Source: Bugulina stolonifera
Taxonomy: Eukaryota > Bryozoa > Gymnolaemata > Cheilostomatida > Bugulidae
Direction of reading: 5' to 3'
Length of the DNA: 64,000 bases
Assembly (NCBI GenBank): GCA_935421135.1
Contig: OW285192.1
Coordinates: forward strand, 4,879,501 to 4,943,500
The position numbers and the translations under genes were made by a program. Shown piece by piece: positions 12,201 to 27,200 of this stretch. Position 1 is the first letter of the stretch. Every line of letters begins with the position of its first letter. The notes below the pieces were generated by a model that was not told the origin of the DNA, did no database searches, and worked only from the letters and a program-made list of their open reading frames with translations.

Positions 12201-15200
12201 TTTCTGGGCTTTCCTTTTGCTGGCAATAACTAGCTGCCTTTATTGGTAGGTCCGGTATTTCATCTGGCCACACTACATACCTCGGCTATTATTGCGTTCT
12301 TCTATATGCCTATACATTGTGTTGTGGCCTAGTTGTTCTAAATATAGCCTGAAAGGCACAAACAATAGAATAGCTACAGTACTAGAATAACAAAATATCA
12401 AGGCACTCAATATATTGTGCCACTAAATACATATGTAGCTGAGTGCGTCTTAATGCTACCGTAAAACACATGGCATAGCCCCTTTAATAAACAAGTAAAC
12501 TAAGAACACATTCTCTACCGATATACTAAGTCGAGGGTGCTGATAAGTCAAACAAATACTGAAATTCTTTGCACGATACAGAGCAAATAGAAGAAAAAAT
12601 AAGTTGAACCAAAAGCCCCAATGTGAGTAGAATCTACTTACATTGTGCTTCTCGTTCAATTGATATACACATATATGAATTGATTTATATTAGCATTAAT
12701 TTACATTTGACCAACTAAGGAACATCGCCAGCTAGTTTACAATTAATTGTAAACGAGCTCTCCATGTCTCTTAATTGGTCAAATTTAAATTAATGCTAAT
12801 ATTCAAGTACAAGTCCAACATGCCTTAAAATTAGTGCTAAAAGTTTGCATCCAAAACAAAAACAGTTATGTAGTAATGCAAACAGCATGAGGGTATAAAG
12901 TAATCTACAAATTATAATCATGACATAACTTATAGTAATTACAAGACGAAATAATTTTGTATACAATAGTGTATAACAAAAGTAGGCAAACTAATAAACA
13001 TATTCTACTTGTCTCATATTATTTGATTAGAGTAATATATAATATTATTCATAAATATACTCCACACCTTTCACTAGCAATTTGTCATTTAAAGGGGTTA
13101 TGCAATATTTGTTTTAAGATAGCGTGAGGGCAACTGTCATATTTTTTACAATATTATTGCGAGGATTTTGCATACGTAATGTTAGCTGGTTAAGTGCGGG
13201 AAAGAGAACATAATATACATGTGCTAGCAGAACTACAACAAAACTGAAGTGGGAGACTGCGTTGAACACGTGATAAGCCTTTCAAATGCATGTCTAACAT
13301 ATTAGTTTGTTTACTAACATCTGCTATAGATGACACCACATAGCCTATATAATAAAACGTTAAGTCTATCTTAGTATGTCTACACTGTAGGTATGGTGAA
13401 TTTCATACACACTGGCAGAAGACCACACGGAGATCAATGTGATGGAAGAATCAATGAGTTTATCACTAATACATGTTACCAATCACGTAGCAGCGTCGCG
13501 ATATCTAATCCGAGCACTCCAAAAGCTTTTAACTACATTGGTATGTTAAACAAATTCACATTCTTGCTGATGAGTATTAATATCTAGCCCTTGCAAATGT
13601 ATTATATTGTTACACTTAACAGAATTATAATACTTATATTGATGGTCATAAACACAGATTGTACTGATTGTACTTGAATCAATACCAAAACAAAGATACA
13701 AATACAAGTAGAGCCACGCCAAAATAATATACATTGCATGTACAACAGGCACAAAAAGAGTAGGCAGAAATATACAGAGAAAAAAATGGTTTCAATATGC
13801 TATCTAGCTACAGATACAATGTAAAACAAGAATCTATTTTAATGTTACCAGTGTTATGCTATTAGAAGAGACAGCACAATGACTAATGTGTAGTATTGTA
13901 CATTCACTTTGTAGAGCTTTTTATGCTGAAAATACTGTCCCTTGCATTAAATGAACTCTAGAATATATTGTTCCCTCATTTTTGTAGATTACAAGCGAAA
14001 GGCGGCTGAAGGAAGACGTTTGACTATAAACTGTAGGCAAAGGATGTGGCAAATAGACATTATGTTAGCTTACTGGTCATTGGTTGGTTTAACTACATGC
14101 ACATACTCTACATGTACATGTTTAGATATTATGTTAGCCCATATTTCATCGATAGTATAAGTTTCATGAAGTAAAAATGTTGTGTTAGCAAGCTGGCCAT
14201 TGATTAGTTGAGCTGATGGCTCTGATAACATGGTACACAGTACATGTAGATTCACCATGCCTCTAATTCGACATAGGCGACGTAAAATGCTGAGTAGATG
14301 TAAAAGCCACACAAATTATAAAATCTGTGCCTATAATAGGTGTCTTTGAAAACTGTACGAGTTCATATCATCTGAAAACAGCTTGATCGTTCAGGCGTAA
14401 CTAATGCTTGCTCTGAAGGGGAACCCCCTTGTTAGCAATAAATATTATTACCAGACAGGCCTAACTTTGCGTTATAGCTAGCGCTGTATTATTGAATAAA
14501 ATAAGGTGTTATTGCCGCAGATTGCTATTTATAAGCTTGCACGTGCAATATCCGAATACTTTAAATACGCTAAATAAACATCTTTCATCAAAAGTTACAT
14601 GTTGTGCAAGTACATGTATTTCCATCAACGGCCTTAGAAAGGTCAAAAGTCAATATTTGATGTGGTGTGCCAAGCAGAAAGATGAAATTAATGATGCTGC
14701 AGAATCTGGTACAGTGCGACATTGTTGTTCATTGATTGGCTTAGTTGCATAATGCTACACGTTGTACAGGTTATTATTTGTATGTAATATAAGTTTTCGT
14801 ATTCCTGTAGGACAATGGTTGTACTTCCAATATGACAGAAAAGGCAAAGTCAGTGTTCCAATACTTCACAGCATATACTGTGCAAGCAAACATCAAGTAT
14901 GGCTACTTGGCGGATGAGAAATGTGGTACGAAACAGGACATAAGTGGAGCCACTTTCTATATTTACTTTCGGTGTATAAAAAGAGGTAAGAACTTTACTG
15001 CAGTATATTTCTCTGTGACTTTCAATGTGTTACACGCACATGTCTGTGTGCTGCTGATTCTGGCCATTCTTGAGCAAGCTAGATATTCTTAAGTGAATAA
15101 AAATTAATATTTTGATGTATTGACTAGCTTAACATGCTAGATTAACATTATACATGTGTCATGGTTGTAAAAGCAGAGGCTTGCACTACACTCAAGCACT

Positions 15201-18200
15201 CTAAACACACACCTGCGTTTGAAAAAGAGTTAGCATTATGCTAATATTGAAATTTAATGTATTTACAAAAGTACACTACATTGTATGTACAGAAAAAAAC
15301 TTGGTGAAATGACAAAGATGAATATTCATCCCTCATTGTTATCACCATAATTATATTACTGATGCTAGATGTCACCCATCTGCTTGCCTCAAAACTAGGC
15401 ATAAGTCTGAGCAACCCCTGTTCACACTACATTGAGTTTCAGTCGGAAACAATATGTTACTTTCCTTCAGTCTAACCTTTCTATTTTTCATCATTAATTT
15501 CACAGTTCACACAGAAAACTATTCTGAATTTCGCATTCAGTCTTCTACATGTATATGCAGACAGACTATAATTATTTAGGATGAATTTATTACTTTAGAG
15601 CCAATTGATTGCGGTAACTTCCAGACAGTCACTCACAATAAGAGTGCATCAACTAGTACCAACTCTCCACCAATAATATCACTAACTACACTTCCAGCTA
15701 TGACTACATGGACGTTGTGTCTTTGGATAAAAGTCTTCACTCTCTCTTTCAATACAGAACAAACAATCGTTGAAATACGAGATACAGCTAATAGTTCAAG
15801 TGAGATGATTATTAAGAACTTTTTTATCACCAAATGGAAGCCTAAACTACAGTATGAAATATGATATTTCTGTGTGACTTCAATTTCAGTCACACACTAG
15901 TTCTACCAACAGTTTTTTGGGTGACAGGTTGTGAATAATAACACATTAAAAAACATGACATTGCAGAGAAAGTCAGTTTTGACTAAAGAATTGCAACATT
16001 ATTTTAGCACAATTAACATTTTATTCATCATGACAATTTGAGTTGCGGTCTAAGATTATTCAAGAGCAGAGAAGTTCTGTGCTAGGTTGAACACATTGCA
16101 GCAAAGTAATTGGTTAGAGAAGTCATATGACATATAAATTTCCCTGTATTTTAGCTAGAATGAAGATATTTATTGACAATAGGGGAACATTATACTTCCA
16201 AATCGGTGCTAAAATAGCTAAAATACTAACCCCCAAGACGATTACTCTGTGGCACCAGTTATGTCTTGCTCACAAAGAGAGGTCAGACACTGCATCACAG
16301 TATGGGATTGGTAAGTTTTCTTAACTACACTAACCTAGCATAGACCCAAGTAGGGAATTGTAGAAAGCTGTAAAGGGATTGCTATTTTCTTCGATAAACA
16401 ATATTTTTTGGCTATTCTCGCGGAATTAGGCCGATTTGTATAGAATTAATAATGAAAATTTAGATGTTTTAACTTCTATGGTTCTTAACTCCTATTGGGC
16501 AGAACTCTAGGGAATAAATCTTTAAGTTTGATGATGCACTTTCTAGCTGCATACTGGGATGGAAAACAACTGTCCGAAGACATATTTGAGGAACTGCTCC
16601 ACCTTGACACTGTTCTCAGAAATCTGCAGCACATACCATCAGGTAGTGCTGTACATCTCTTGGGAAGTGAATTTGATGGAAGTATTGCTGGCGTTAGCAT
16701 ATGGGAGGCACGTAAGTTAATAGCTAGAACTTTCTGTTAAAGCTTTAGGTATACTTCTACAGCACTTTGTTACAAGTTAAACTCGTTTTTGCTACCTTTT
16801 TGTTGTAGTCTGTTGTAAACAGAGAAATGTTGAAAGCAGTCCCTTCCCTGCTTTATACTGCTTGGAAGCTATAACAAACAATATAATGTACACTTAGTAA
16901 ATAGTATGATTCAAGCTGTAGTATTTTCTCTCTGCTGTAGGCCTGCAGCCTGCATAGTTTTACTATATATTGTATTTTTAGCAAGGAATTTGTCTGTAAG
17001 CAGTCAGGGACTTGTTCTAAATCCATGAAAATACCAGTCACTGTGCTAGGCGATTAGGTGCCATAGAGGCCCCGGTTTCAAATCCCAGTCAGAGACTGGT
17101 ATTTTCATGGATTTGAAACAAGTCCCTGATTGCTTACAGACAAATTCCTTGCTAAAAATACAATATATATATAGAAATGGCCAAACCCCCTGACATAGTT
17201 TTACTAGTAGCACAATGCTACATCTATTTAGTACATGTACACTGTATGATGTATCCTCGCACACACAACTAGAAATAATCTTTTTGAAAGAGTGCAATAT
17301 TTTTCCATGTTTGTAAAATAACTCTTGTCATCGAAACATTACATTGACCTACATGCTGTACAGGTATGACCTGTGACCTATGTTCTAAATGTATGACCAG
17401 TGACATATATGTTCTACATATATGACCTGTGACTTATGTTCTACATATATGACCTGTGACCTATGTTCTACATATATGACCTGCCCTATATTCTACATAT
17501 GACCTGTAACTTATATTCTACATGTATGACCAGTGACATATGACCAATTCATATACATGTATGTCTGCGCTACGCTATTGTTGACTAACAAGTAAAATTA
17601 TTTTGTTTAATTATAATAATTATTAGCCATTTTCTATTATTCTACTAGTTTTAGTCTCTTGCAATAGAAATAAATTATTAATACTACATGACTGTATATA
17701 CTGTGTATTTTTAACTTTATTTTTTTTATTTTGCAATTCGTTTTGTTACATGGGCTCAGTCAGCTCAACCTGCTTTGATGTAGTGGAAAACCTCCTCGGA
17801 GATTCATACGGTGATACAACCTTTGTTTAGATTTTACTACTAGTAATTAATGTAAATCTGCTTCTAAATGGGCCTACGCTCTGTAAGTAACCTGTGACAG
17901 TGTTTTGGACTGATTGGATATTCAAGTTTTGATAAGGGTACCATTTAAATAACAGTACTGATAGCTATTATGGGATGAGTTTGAATCACAATGCATGTAA
18001 CAATGTAAAAGCTTGCCTGGATTATTTACTACAAGTAAATGAATAACATTTTTTTCTTTTCAGACACCCACCTCGGGAGCCACCCAGACTGGTCGTTATT
18101 CCAGTCGCTCTGTTGGACCTTTAATATTATCATGGCCGTTGCCCAGTAATTTAGTGTAAATACACTTATTCTATTTGTGCTGTAAATTAATATCATCATG

Positions 18201-21200
18201 GAATTTAGTAGTGATTGTATTGTTATGTATACTTTACATGACTGTATTGTATAACCTAACCCTGCTGGGCCTCTCACTGGAAGTAACCAAAAGTGTGTAC
18301 TATAATGTTTAGAATTTACTATTGAAGAAATTGTCTACACGTACATGTGTGTAGTTAAGTTCTTGATTAGGCTCCAATAGAGTCACTTTTCATTATTACA
18401 CGTGCTTGTACATGTACACTGTATGTGTATAAACTGCGTTATGCTGGATATACTCTAGGAACTACATGTAAAAGCCAGAACAACTAAAGTAGGACTGGTG
18501 ACACCCATGATCACCGGCACTAATGGTACCCATGATCAGTAGCAACTGAGACCCATTTGACATCATAACTACAGTGAATGCAAATTCAGGAGGAACTAAT
18601 AATTCAGTTCCTCCTTTATAATTTTGTGGTGTTTGTTATGCCATGCAAAATATTTACGGTAAATTATAACACTGTAGAAATAGAGTAATTTTTAATTGGT
18701 TTATGGTGTCACTAATATTGGAAAAGTATATTTCTATATCAAGCACCTGATAAAGTCTATCCACCTTTCAGTCATTTTGACACATTATGATGCATTATTT
18801 GACTCTCTTTCTTTTTCTTCATTGTCACAATCCAATTTTATCTACAATCTAGCTGATACACAAATTGCAGTAATAATAATAATAACAAGCAAAACATAAT
18901 AAAAAGCGCTGGCTTACAGTTTTATTACCCATTAGCTCAAATAAATTTTTAGAAAATATAGTAAATGGTTGTTTTTGTATGTGATTCTTTCTAGCCTCGG
19001 GTCCTAGTGATGTTAGTACCTACATTCCTTGTGGAAGTCCTGTGACTCCCTTCTTTGTAATGAACTTTGATGATATGTCAGTGTTACATAAAACATTTCA
19101 GCTCAACCAAACAGACAGCCCTTACCGAGTGAACATTCACTTTGGAAAGACATTTGAGTCTCTACTTAGTGAGTATTTACAATAATGTAATAGTCATAGT
19201 GTTGTTGTGCTACATAATAATCATAACCATCATTCTACATGTATATGACATGTAATACATGTGCACGCATGCATGTAATACATTTGTATGATACACGCAT
19301 AGATGTACAAGTGTACATGTATGCGTGTAATACATGTAACGCATGTACACGTATACATGTGGTACAATTGTATAATACATGTGCAAGTGTACATGTATTA
19401 TTATACATTTAGGTATATTATACATTGTATGTATATCTACATGTACTATACAAAACACTTGCACTGTACATTGTACATGTGCATGTATATGCATGTACAT
19501 GTATATAAGAACAAGCAGTGAAATTTGATAACACAAGTAAGTAGTGCTGTTCAAACTGCTTATCCACCTTCAGTAGTTTTGTACAGCACTATATTATAGT
19601 TACATTTATGTACAAATTTACAGATAAAGCAATTATAATACACGTGGGCCGGGTGTCATCTGGCACATGTAGGTAGTTAAGCATATTATTTTCCTACAGT
19701 AGAGTATAAACCACTTTACACCCAGATACTGCATATACATGTACCCTATTATAACATATTAAAAAGTTGTGATTTCGGCAACACTATAAACCAGTTTTAT
19801 AAAAAAAGTGCCATGTGTTGAAAATCGTCAGTACAAATTTTATTTTCACAAACATCTGAATGCGGCCATTCAATTAATGTGAAGTAATGTGAAATAATTG
19901 TTATGCTAGCAATCCATGCAAGCAAAATGAAATTATAGTGCTTGCTTCGGCTCAATGTTGCATCAACGTAATATCTTGCTGCCCTGGAAAGTGAGATGAA
20001 ATTTAACTTTTACCAGAAATTGGATGTTACCAAAGCGTTGCCTGTGGTACATAGATGTTTTATTTACACTTGCAGGCCTATGTGGCATGTGCTTGATACA
20101 TAATATTATTAATATAGGCCCATGTAGCATATGATTGATGTTTCTACATGTACTTTTGTGTGTGTATAAATTGTTCAGATTTTCAGTAACAAAAAATCTC
20201 TGTTTCCGTATAACTGCTACTTCACTGTTGTACATGCTTTTAGTAAATAAACTGAAACCATCAATAGCTGGGAGTCACGTGTTACTAATACGGCAGCATA
20301 AAACCCATGGATCTATGATTAATATGCGTATAGCAGAGATTGAAGTGTCACTTGCGTCCTTTGGATTTAAAAAGCCAATATTGACCAAGTCATCAACAAC
20401 TGGATTATATTTACCAAATCACATGATAGACGGGATGACTGAGATCAGCAGTTACGCTGGAACAGTTGAGTACCGTATTCATTTCTAATAATTTGAGTAT
20501 ACAAATTTATTGAGACTGCACAAGAAAAAGTGTGTGAAATATATACACATGTACATGTAAAAAGTGCGTTCATGTAGATGTCTGAGCAAATAAAGTTTAA
20601 ATTCCAATAGTGTCTTAGAAATAACGTAGCCATTTAAGAAGGGCCTGAATAGCATACAGTGTGTATTTGGGTTTTTTCATATAAAATTTGTACTGTGACA
20701 CCCAGACTTGCTGCGGTCTGTTGTAGTTCCATCTTCTTTATACCGCCTTTTACGGTGCACCTACATGACTGTAATACATGACGTTGTAGTCGGAATGTTG
20801 AGTTCAGTCTGTCTAGCACACGTCTGTAACCTAGTCCTCGTTTAAAGAAGTACACAATTACAGCCCATTGATTCTCCCTTTGGTGTTAAAGGTTTTTCTA
20901 CAGTGCAAATTTGAAACAACTTAAATGCCTGCTATAGTCATACTATTAAAAACATTTCTAATCTCGAAAACAAGACCCATCAATGGTTATTTTCACTTTG
21001 TGTCTAGAGCAAAGACAAAATTTGGTTCTCAATTTTGGGTCCATCTCCTATGCTTAACACTGTATAAATCTGGCTTCAATGCAAACTCTTTTGATTTGAT
21101 TTCATTAGAAAGGGCAGATTTTCAGCTTTATAGAGATGCGAAAATTGCACAGTTTATATCAATTATACAATGTATTAGGTCTGTTGAACGTTCATGTCAT

Positions 21201-24200
21201 TCACCTTGTACATGTACATTCCAATGCTAGGATGTTATAGGGTTGACGTTGATAATTACATATATGTATTCCCACTAACTGTATTGCAGTACTTACCAAC
21301 ATATTCATCAGCTTAAACTATAATGCTCTTCTAGTGCAAAGAAACCTTAGCCATGAGGATGTTAACGAAAGTGAGCTCCTCCACTCCTTTTATTATGGGA
21401 CAACATTTGGTTATGGTCACCAGTGACACAGACTTCACCAAAATCGTGTATAGCAACTGCATAGGTAAAGTACATTAAACCCATGGCTATAACAAGCCTA
21501 CATGTACATGTACATGTACATGTACATGTACATGACTGTATCTTGCAAACTAGTCAGCATTAATCTTATGTAAGTGTATGTACGTAAATATAACTGTAGA
21601 GGGTCATCTCAAATTTCTAACAAATACAGCAGACGCTTCCTATGGACTTGTATGTAATGTCTCACAGTATGAAGGGAATGCAAGAACACAAGCTAAAATT
21701 AGTAGTCACAAAAATAAAAGCAGTTGAGAGTTACACAATTTGCATACTTTGATAAACCAGTAGCATATCGTTTCCTGCATCGCAAGAACCCAGGCATTGA
21801 TAGTTTTGCTCCAAAGATGCCTATCTATTTGTGACATTCCTCTATAATTTTCTTTGGTTAGTAGATTTTGCAACATAGCAAATCGAGAATTGTACAGGGT
21901 CTACATGTATATTTGGCATAACTATTATGTTCTACACACTAATGAGTTTAAAACAAGTTCCCTATATTACAGTATCAGAGAAGTCCAGTGGTCCACCAAA
22001 GGTTACACAGTTCTCTTGCTTACAATATTCAGACAGCAAATTTGGTGGTTTTTCAGTGGTTGGAAAATCGTTTAAAGGTTGCCAAATAGGCATTCTGGTG
22101 TGTAAAGTAATACTATGTAATACTTAATCTAAGGACAAAATATTCCCTTCAGAATTTGTGGCTTGTGTACCAGCATAACTGTAATCAAGACATTGGAGGG
22201 CTAGGCTCTGAAGCTAGAATGCATGAAGCACAGAAGGATTCGAAGTTTCCTAATAGAATTACAATATTATATTACCAATGACTCTTTTACGGCATGGCTA
22301 ATTAGTTACAGTGTAGGTCAGCATACTACCATAGTTTTATCCATCATGGTATTTCAAATCTCTCACATTATTGTTAAGGGGGTAGAGAAAGTATACAGGG
22401 AACCTATGCCAGATGACTATGGATGTTGCAGTCCCTACACTAATAGCAGACGGGTTGAACTGACATGTCACTTTCAGCTTGCGGATGGCGGCTATGTCAG
22501 GTGTGATGATAAATTGGAGTCAATAGATGTCCCATGCACCCACAATTATTGTTCAAGTACGTGCAGTTACAGGTTTTATTAACCCTGCTAACTATGACAA
22601 TGAATGTGGTGTTGTGTATGAAAGTTGTGCTACATAAAAACAAGATTATTGAAAATATTTTGGAACTAAATAGCATAGAATAAATTGTTATTAATATCTG
22701 TCCTCATTGCATTTTGCACTAGTTTAATTGGTCATAAATTATTATGTACCTTTTGATGTACAGAGTCTATTGTGCTTTTTTCATCACCAATTATTTTCTA
22801 TATGCACATTATAGCTTTATATTGCATTTACTGTCTCCCTATGCCTCTTTAATCTTTTAATACCACTAAATAGTTTGTATTCTTTGATGTTCAAGTACTT
22901 GAATGTTTTAGCGTCCTCTGCTGCATGCATGTAAGAATTGTCCCTAGGTTTTCTGCCATTTGATTTAATCATCTAATGATGTTATCAAAATACTGCATTT
23001 GCACACAATTTTAGTTATTATTTTGAATTGTTTCTGTAGTTAATCTAATACCCAGCTGGACTGATTGGAATCTAAACCCAACCACTGATATAAGTAGAAG
23101 GACTTGTTTTGGTGGTACAGTGGATGAGTGTGAAAAGGAAGCTGGTTGGTAAAAGATACTCTCTGTTTCAAAAGTCATATACTGGTGTTATGTGATGTAC
23201 ATATGTACATGCATCTCTATTACATTGTATTGATTATGACGTGTGGTTTATGTCTATGTCCAATACAGCCTCTCTCAATTAGGTTTGTTGAATTTGTGCT
23301 ACTACAGAGTTGTGTCTTCTTGCCAATGCTTGACTAGTTAGCACTATTCAATGCTGCTTTGAACTCAACTTTGTTTGCTTTATGTCAAATAGATAAATTT
23401 GTTGAATTCAAGCTGATTGCATAGAAAGAGTACAGTAGTGAACAAATGATTTCAGAGAATTTACTAGTATAGCTGTAAGGTAACTTGTGTAAGTTTTTGA
23501 ATTTTTCTGAGCGTTCCTTTTTCTGGAAATAAGTAGCTGCTTTTATTGGCACATGTAGGTCTGGCATTTCATCTGGGCACACTACATGCATATAGGACAG
23601 CTATTATTGGACAAGCATAATCTACATTGTGTTGTAACCTACATGTAGTTGTTCTAAATATAGCCTGAAAGGCTCAAACTTACATTTTGTACATTTGTAG
23701 GATAACTACATTATTGGAATAGTAAATATCCAGGCACTCAATATATTGTGCCACTAAATAGCTGAGTGGTCTCAATGCTACCTTAAAACACATTACATAA
23801 CCAGTACCGGACATTGATATGTACATGTATATATTAATATTATCACATTCATTAATTCATACATTGTGGTTTGCACTGCATGTCTTAGAAAATATTATTA
23901 TAACTGAGTTGATGATTTGTAGCATCACAATATCTGTGCTTCCACCAGTGCAGCTGTTACACCTGGGGCTCTAAGAACACTGAAATGAACTTTGCAGCAG
24001 CAGAGTTTTCTTGTTCAACAAATGGTGGGGGCCATCCAGTCTCTCTGGAATCTGTTGAGGAAGCAAGCACGCTCCGCAGTCTCCTTTCCAAACACATTTC
24101 CTCACCGATATGGACAAGTGGAAGTAAGCAGTAGTTCTATTCTAACACTAGGTAATAGTTAGTAGCCTGGGCATGGTCTGTCGATGGCACAGTCTCTGTT

Positions 24201-27200
24201 CAACTACTCAAGTGGTTCCCAGTATACAATGTACATTCGGAGCCACTGGACTGTTAGTTGAACAGAGACTGTGCCATCAACAGACCACAATGTAGATGTA
24301 CATGTGGTACCGATACTAGGCTAATATTCTGGTAAAATGTCAGTTTGCAATGGGATGCTAGTACATACATGTACATGTAAATGTACAGGTATATACATGT
24401 AGGTCCAACACTTACATGTATATTGCTTTGAGGAAAGAGATCATGTCGCAAAATAATGTTCGTATGTTAGAGCAATGCTCACACAACTACAGTTGCGCAT
24501 GACATCATAACCTACAACGTACTAGCAATTTTAGTTTGATACTGGTTTGTCTCTTAGGCCCTGTTGTATCATACATGTATGTACATGCTAAGAGTGCATG
24601 AATAAAGCTTCACATACTGTACGTAGCTAATAATTTTGGTAGAGACATACTGATATAATGCAAAATACAAAATTTCTTGCATAGATAACTTACTCTATAA
24701 ATTGTAGAGATAATTGATGCAAATGCAAGACGAGTTGGATGGTTCACTCAACATGGGACTGTGAGTAAGAAGATGCAATAATATACTTACACGCTTTTCT
24801 CAACCGAATGCCGGCTACTAATGGCTCTTCCATCTCTCCAGTATGATTACTGTGTTTTAGAATGAGCTCAGATCAATTCCTACTTTCTGCTCGTTCTGAA
24901 CAATTTAATGATAGTTATCAGTTACTTTACAACAGTTTTTTTTGCAGAAATTGCAACTCTATTGTTATTTGTTAAGAGCTTTTCCCTATCCATTTACAGA
25001 TGATTTTAAGAATATTAATTTTACAGGAAATCGTTCCCTCGTACTCCCCTCTACTTGAACGTATTCCATGGCATTCTGCCAGAACCTCTCAACATCTGGT
25101 CTACTCCTTATCTACTGATTCCTACACCACTGTAGATGGAGGGGAGAAATATGGTGTGATATGTGAGAAACAGAAGGAGTCAGATGGTAGGTGTGGTGGA
25201 TGTCTAATACCTCTCTTAAGTCCCGGCTACACGAGAGGCAAATTGCTCATCTTCAGTCAATGGAGCCTTGATCTAGAGCAAGATCTAGAGCAAATCATTG
25301 GCTGTACAATTAGTCTTTTATCTACCTCCTTTCTTCCGGATGTCACAGAGTGCTGTTGTAATTGATTAATATAGATACGAAAACTCCAATTGCATATTAT
25401 TAAGTCTAATTGTAGCAGTGGGCTTTGGTTATTGGCTAGATATTAACCAGTACCGCCGGTGGGCTGGTGGGCTAGTACAACGCCTTGCTGATAAAGTCAT
25501 GCCTATGGACAATAAAGCCATAGAAGCAGATAATAGATTAAATCGGTGCTCCGCTTGTATTGCTATACAAGCGGTATTTTCAGCCTTCCCCTTCCTCATG
25601 TGATACTGTAATGTTTTTGAGTACTATTGCATACGAGAGCCGAGGGCTACAAGTATGGGAAGGGCTTGGACGGTGGTAGAGGCCGACCAAGTGTACCTTC
25701 TGCTCATTACATAAAAGAGTAAACAGTTATGGGTGCTCTTTATAGTGTAGATTATAGATTATCTTAGACGTAGGCCGATGCCGAGACTCATTGGAGCTCA
25801 GGACCGACGTAGGTCTTGTAGAGTTTATACTCCAAGGGAGTGTAGTGAAGAAGATCCACATAAAAGGTCGGCCTTTGCACAAAATGTGCTTACAATAAGG
25901 AGAAACATGTCGTATATAATTATGAGCTTAATCTATAAGGTCGGCCACGAAGTTACTATATAAAATGGCAAAAAGACTAATAATTCACAATCAAGCAAGA
26001 ACAGACAATTACTAAATAAGTATATAAGTGTAGGAAAAACCAAGTTGCAATAGAACGTAATCCCAAGGCTTGATTGCTAGTACATATGTACATGTATATA
26101 AGACACGCAGTATATATAAGAATGATAATAATGAATGCATAGGTGAGTATGGATAACAATGCATGGATAAGAATAGGTAATTACATGTCAGCTAATGATA
26201 ATGTCAGTGTGGCTGGCCTAGGTGCCATTACCACGGAGGCTGTTTCACCACAATACAATGTTGTAATTGGTTAATAGTACAATGCAGATACAACAACTCC
26301 AATCACGTATAATTCCATCTAATTTATAGAAATAGGCTTTGGTTCTTGGCTGGATATCAATCAATATTTATTAGTGGGCCGGTACTATGCCTAGCCTATA
26401 GAGCCATGTCAACGGTCAATGGAGTTTTTCTGTCAAAGTCGACAACATCTGCGTAACCTCGCTTTTAGATTAATTTTGGCCCAGATACCAATTCATTCTC
26501 TCTTGTCTCTAGAAGTTTAAATAAAACACTGAAGTTTCTACTCCAGTAAGGAGGCCTCATGGATTGCAAGAGTATAGCTCTATCTACTTCACAGGGGAGC
26601 TGAGCTGGGCTGACTGGGTAGTCACTCCCTGTGACGGCAGGTCTGACAGAAAGCAAAAACGCAGAAGGTGCACTAAGAAGCGAGCCATCTGCAATGCCAA
26701 GACATGTCAGAGGTTAGATGAGAGTGAGATCCGGGAACTAGAAACCAAAGAGAGTGCTGGTAATGGTCTTTGGATGTTGTAAAATATTGTTGTTATTACG
26801 CTAGTGCAAGGAGTTTTGTTATTGAATAACCTTTGTCCAGTTAACTCAAAAATTGCTGGGTCCCACTCATGTCCTGACCACCTCCACAATGGCTTAGTAG
26901 GAAAATTATCTAGTACTGCTAAAGATATTATGATTCAATATCTAATATCCACCCTATTGTTTGGGAAAAGGCTTTAAAAGGATTTACATTTGTACGTAAC
27001 TATGTACACGTACAAAGCTTATGACTATATGCACTGTAAGTAAGTATATGCATTTACATGTAATTACATGTACATGTGGATTCATATACATGTATCTACA
27101 TTGTACACGTAAGTGCATGTACATGTACATCTAGGTACATTATTATACATGTACATAAAGATGTATGCACATTCGTCCATCTACATGTATTTGCATATAC

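Noticed and set aside
19210..19554. Met/His/Tyr-rich ORFs on both strands
   Set aside because: By-product of TACATGTA-type low-complexity DNA.
20634..20855. Minus-strand ORF beginning MYFFKRGLGYRRVL, like a transposase helix-turn-helix start
   Set aside because: Only a short weak resemblance, with no catalytic residues or terminal repeats. It lies in a receptor intron.
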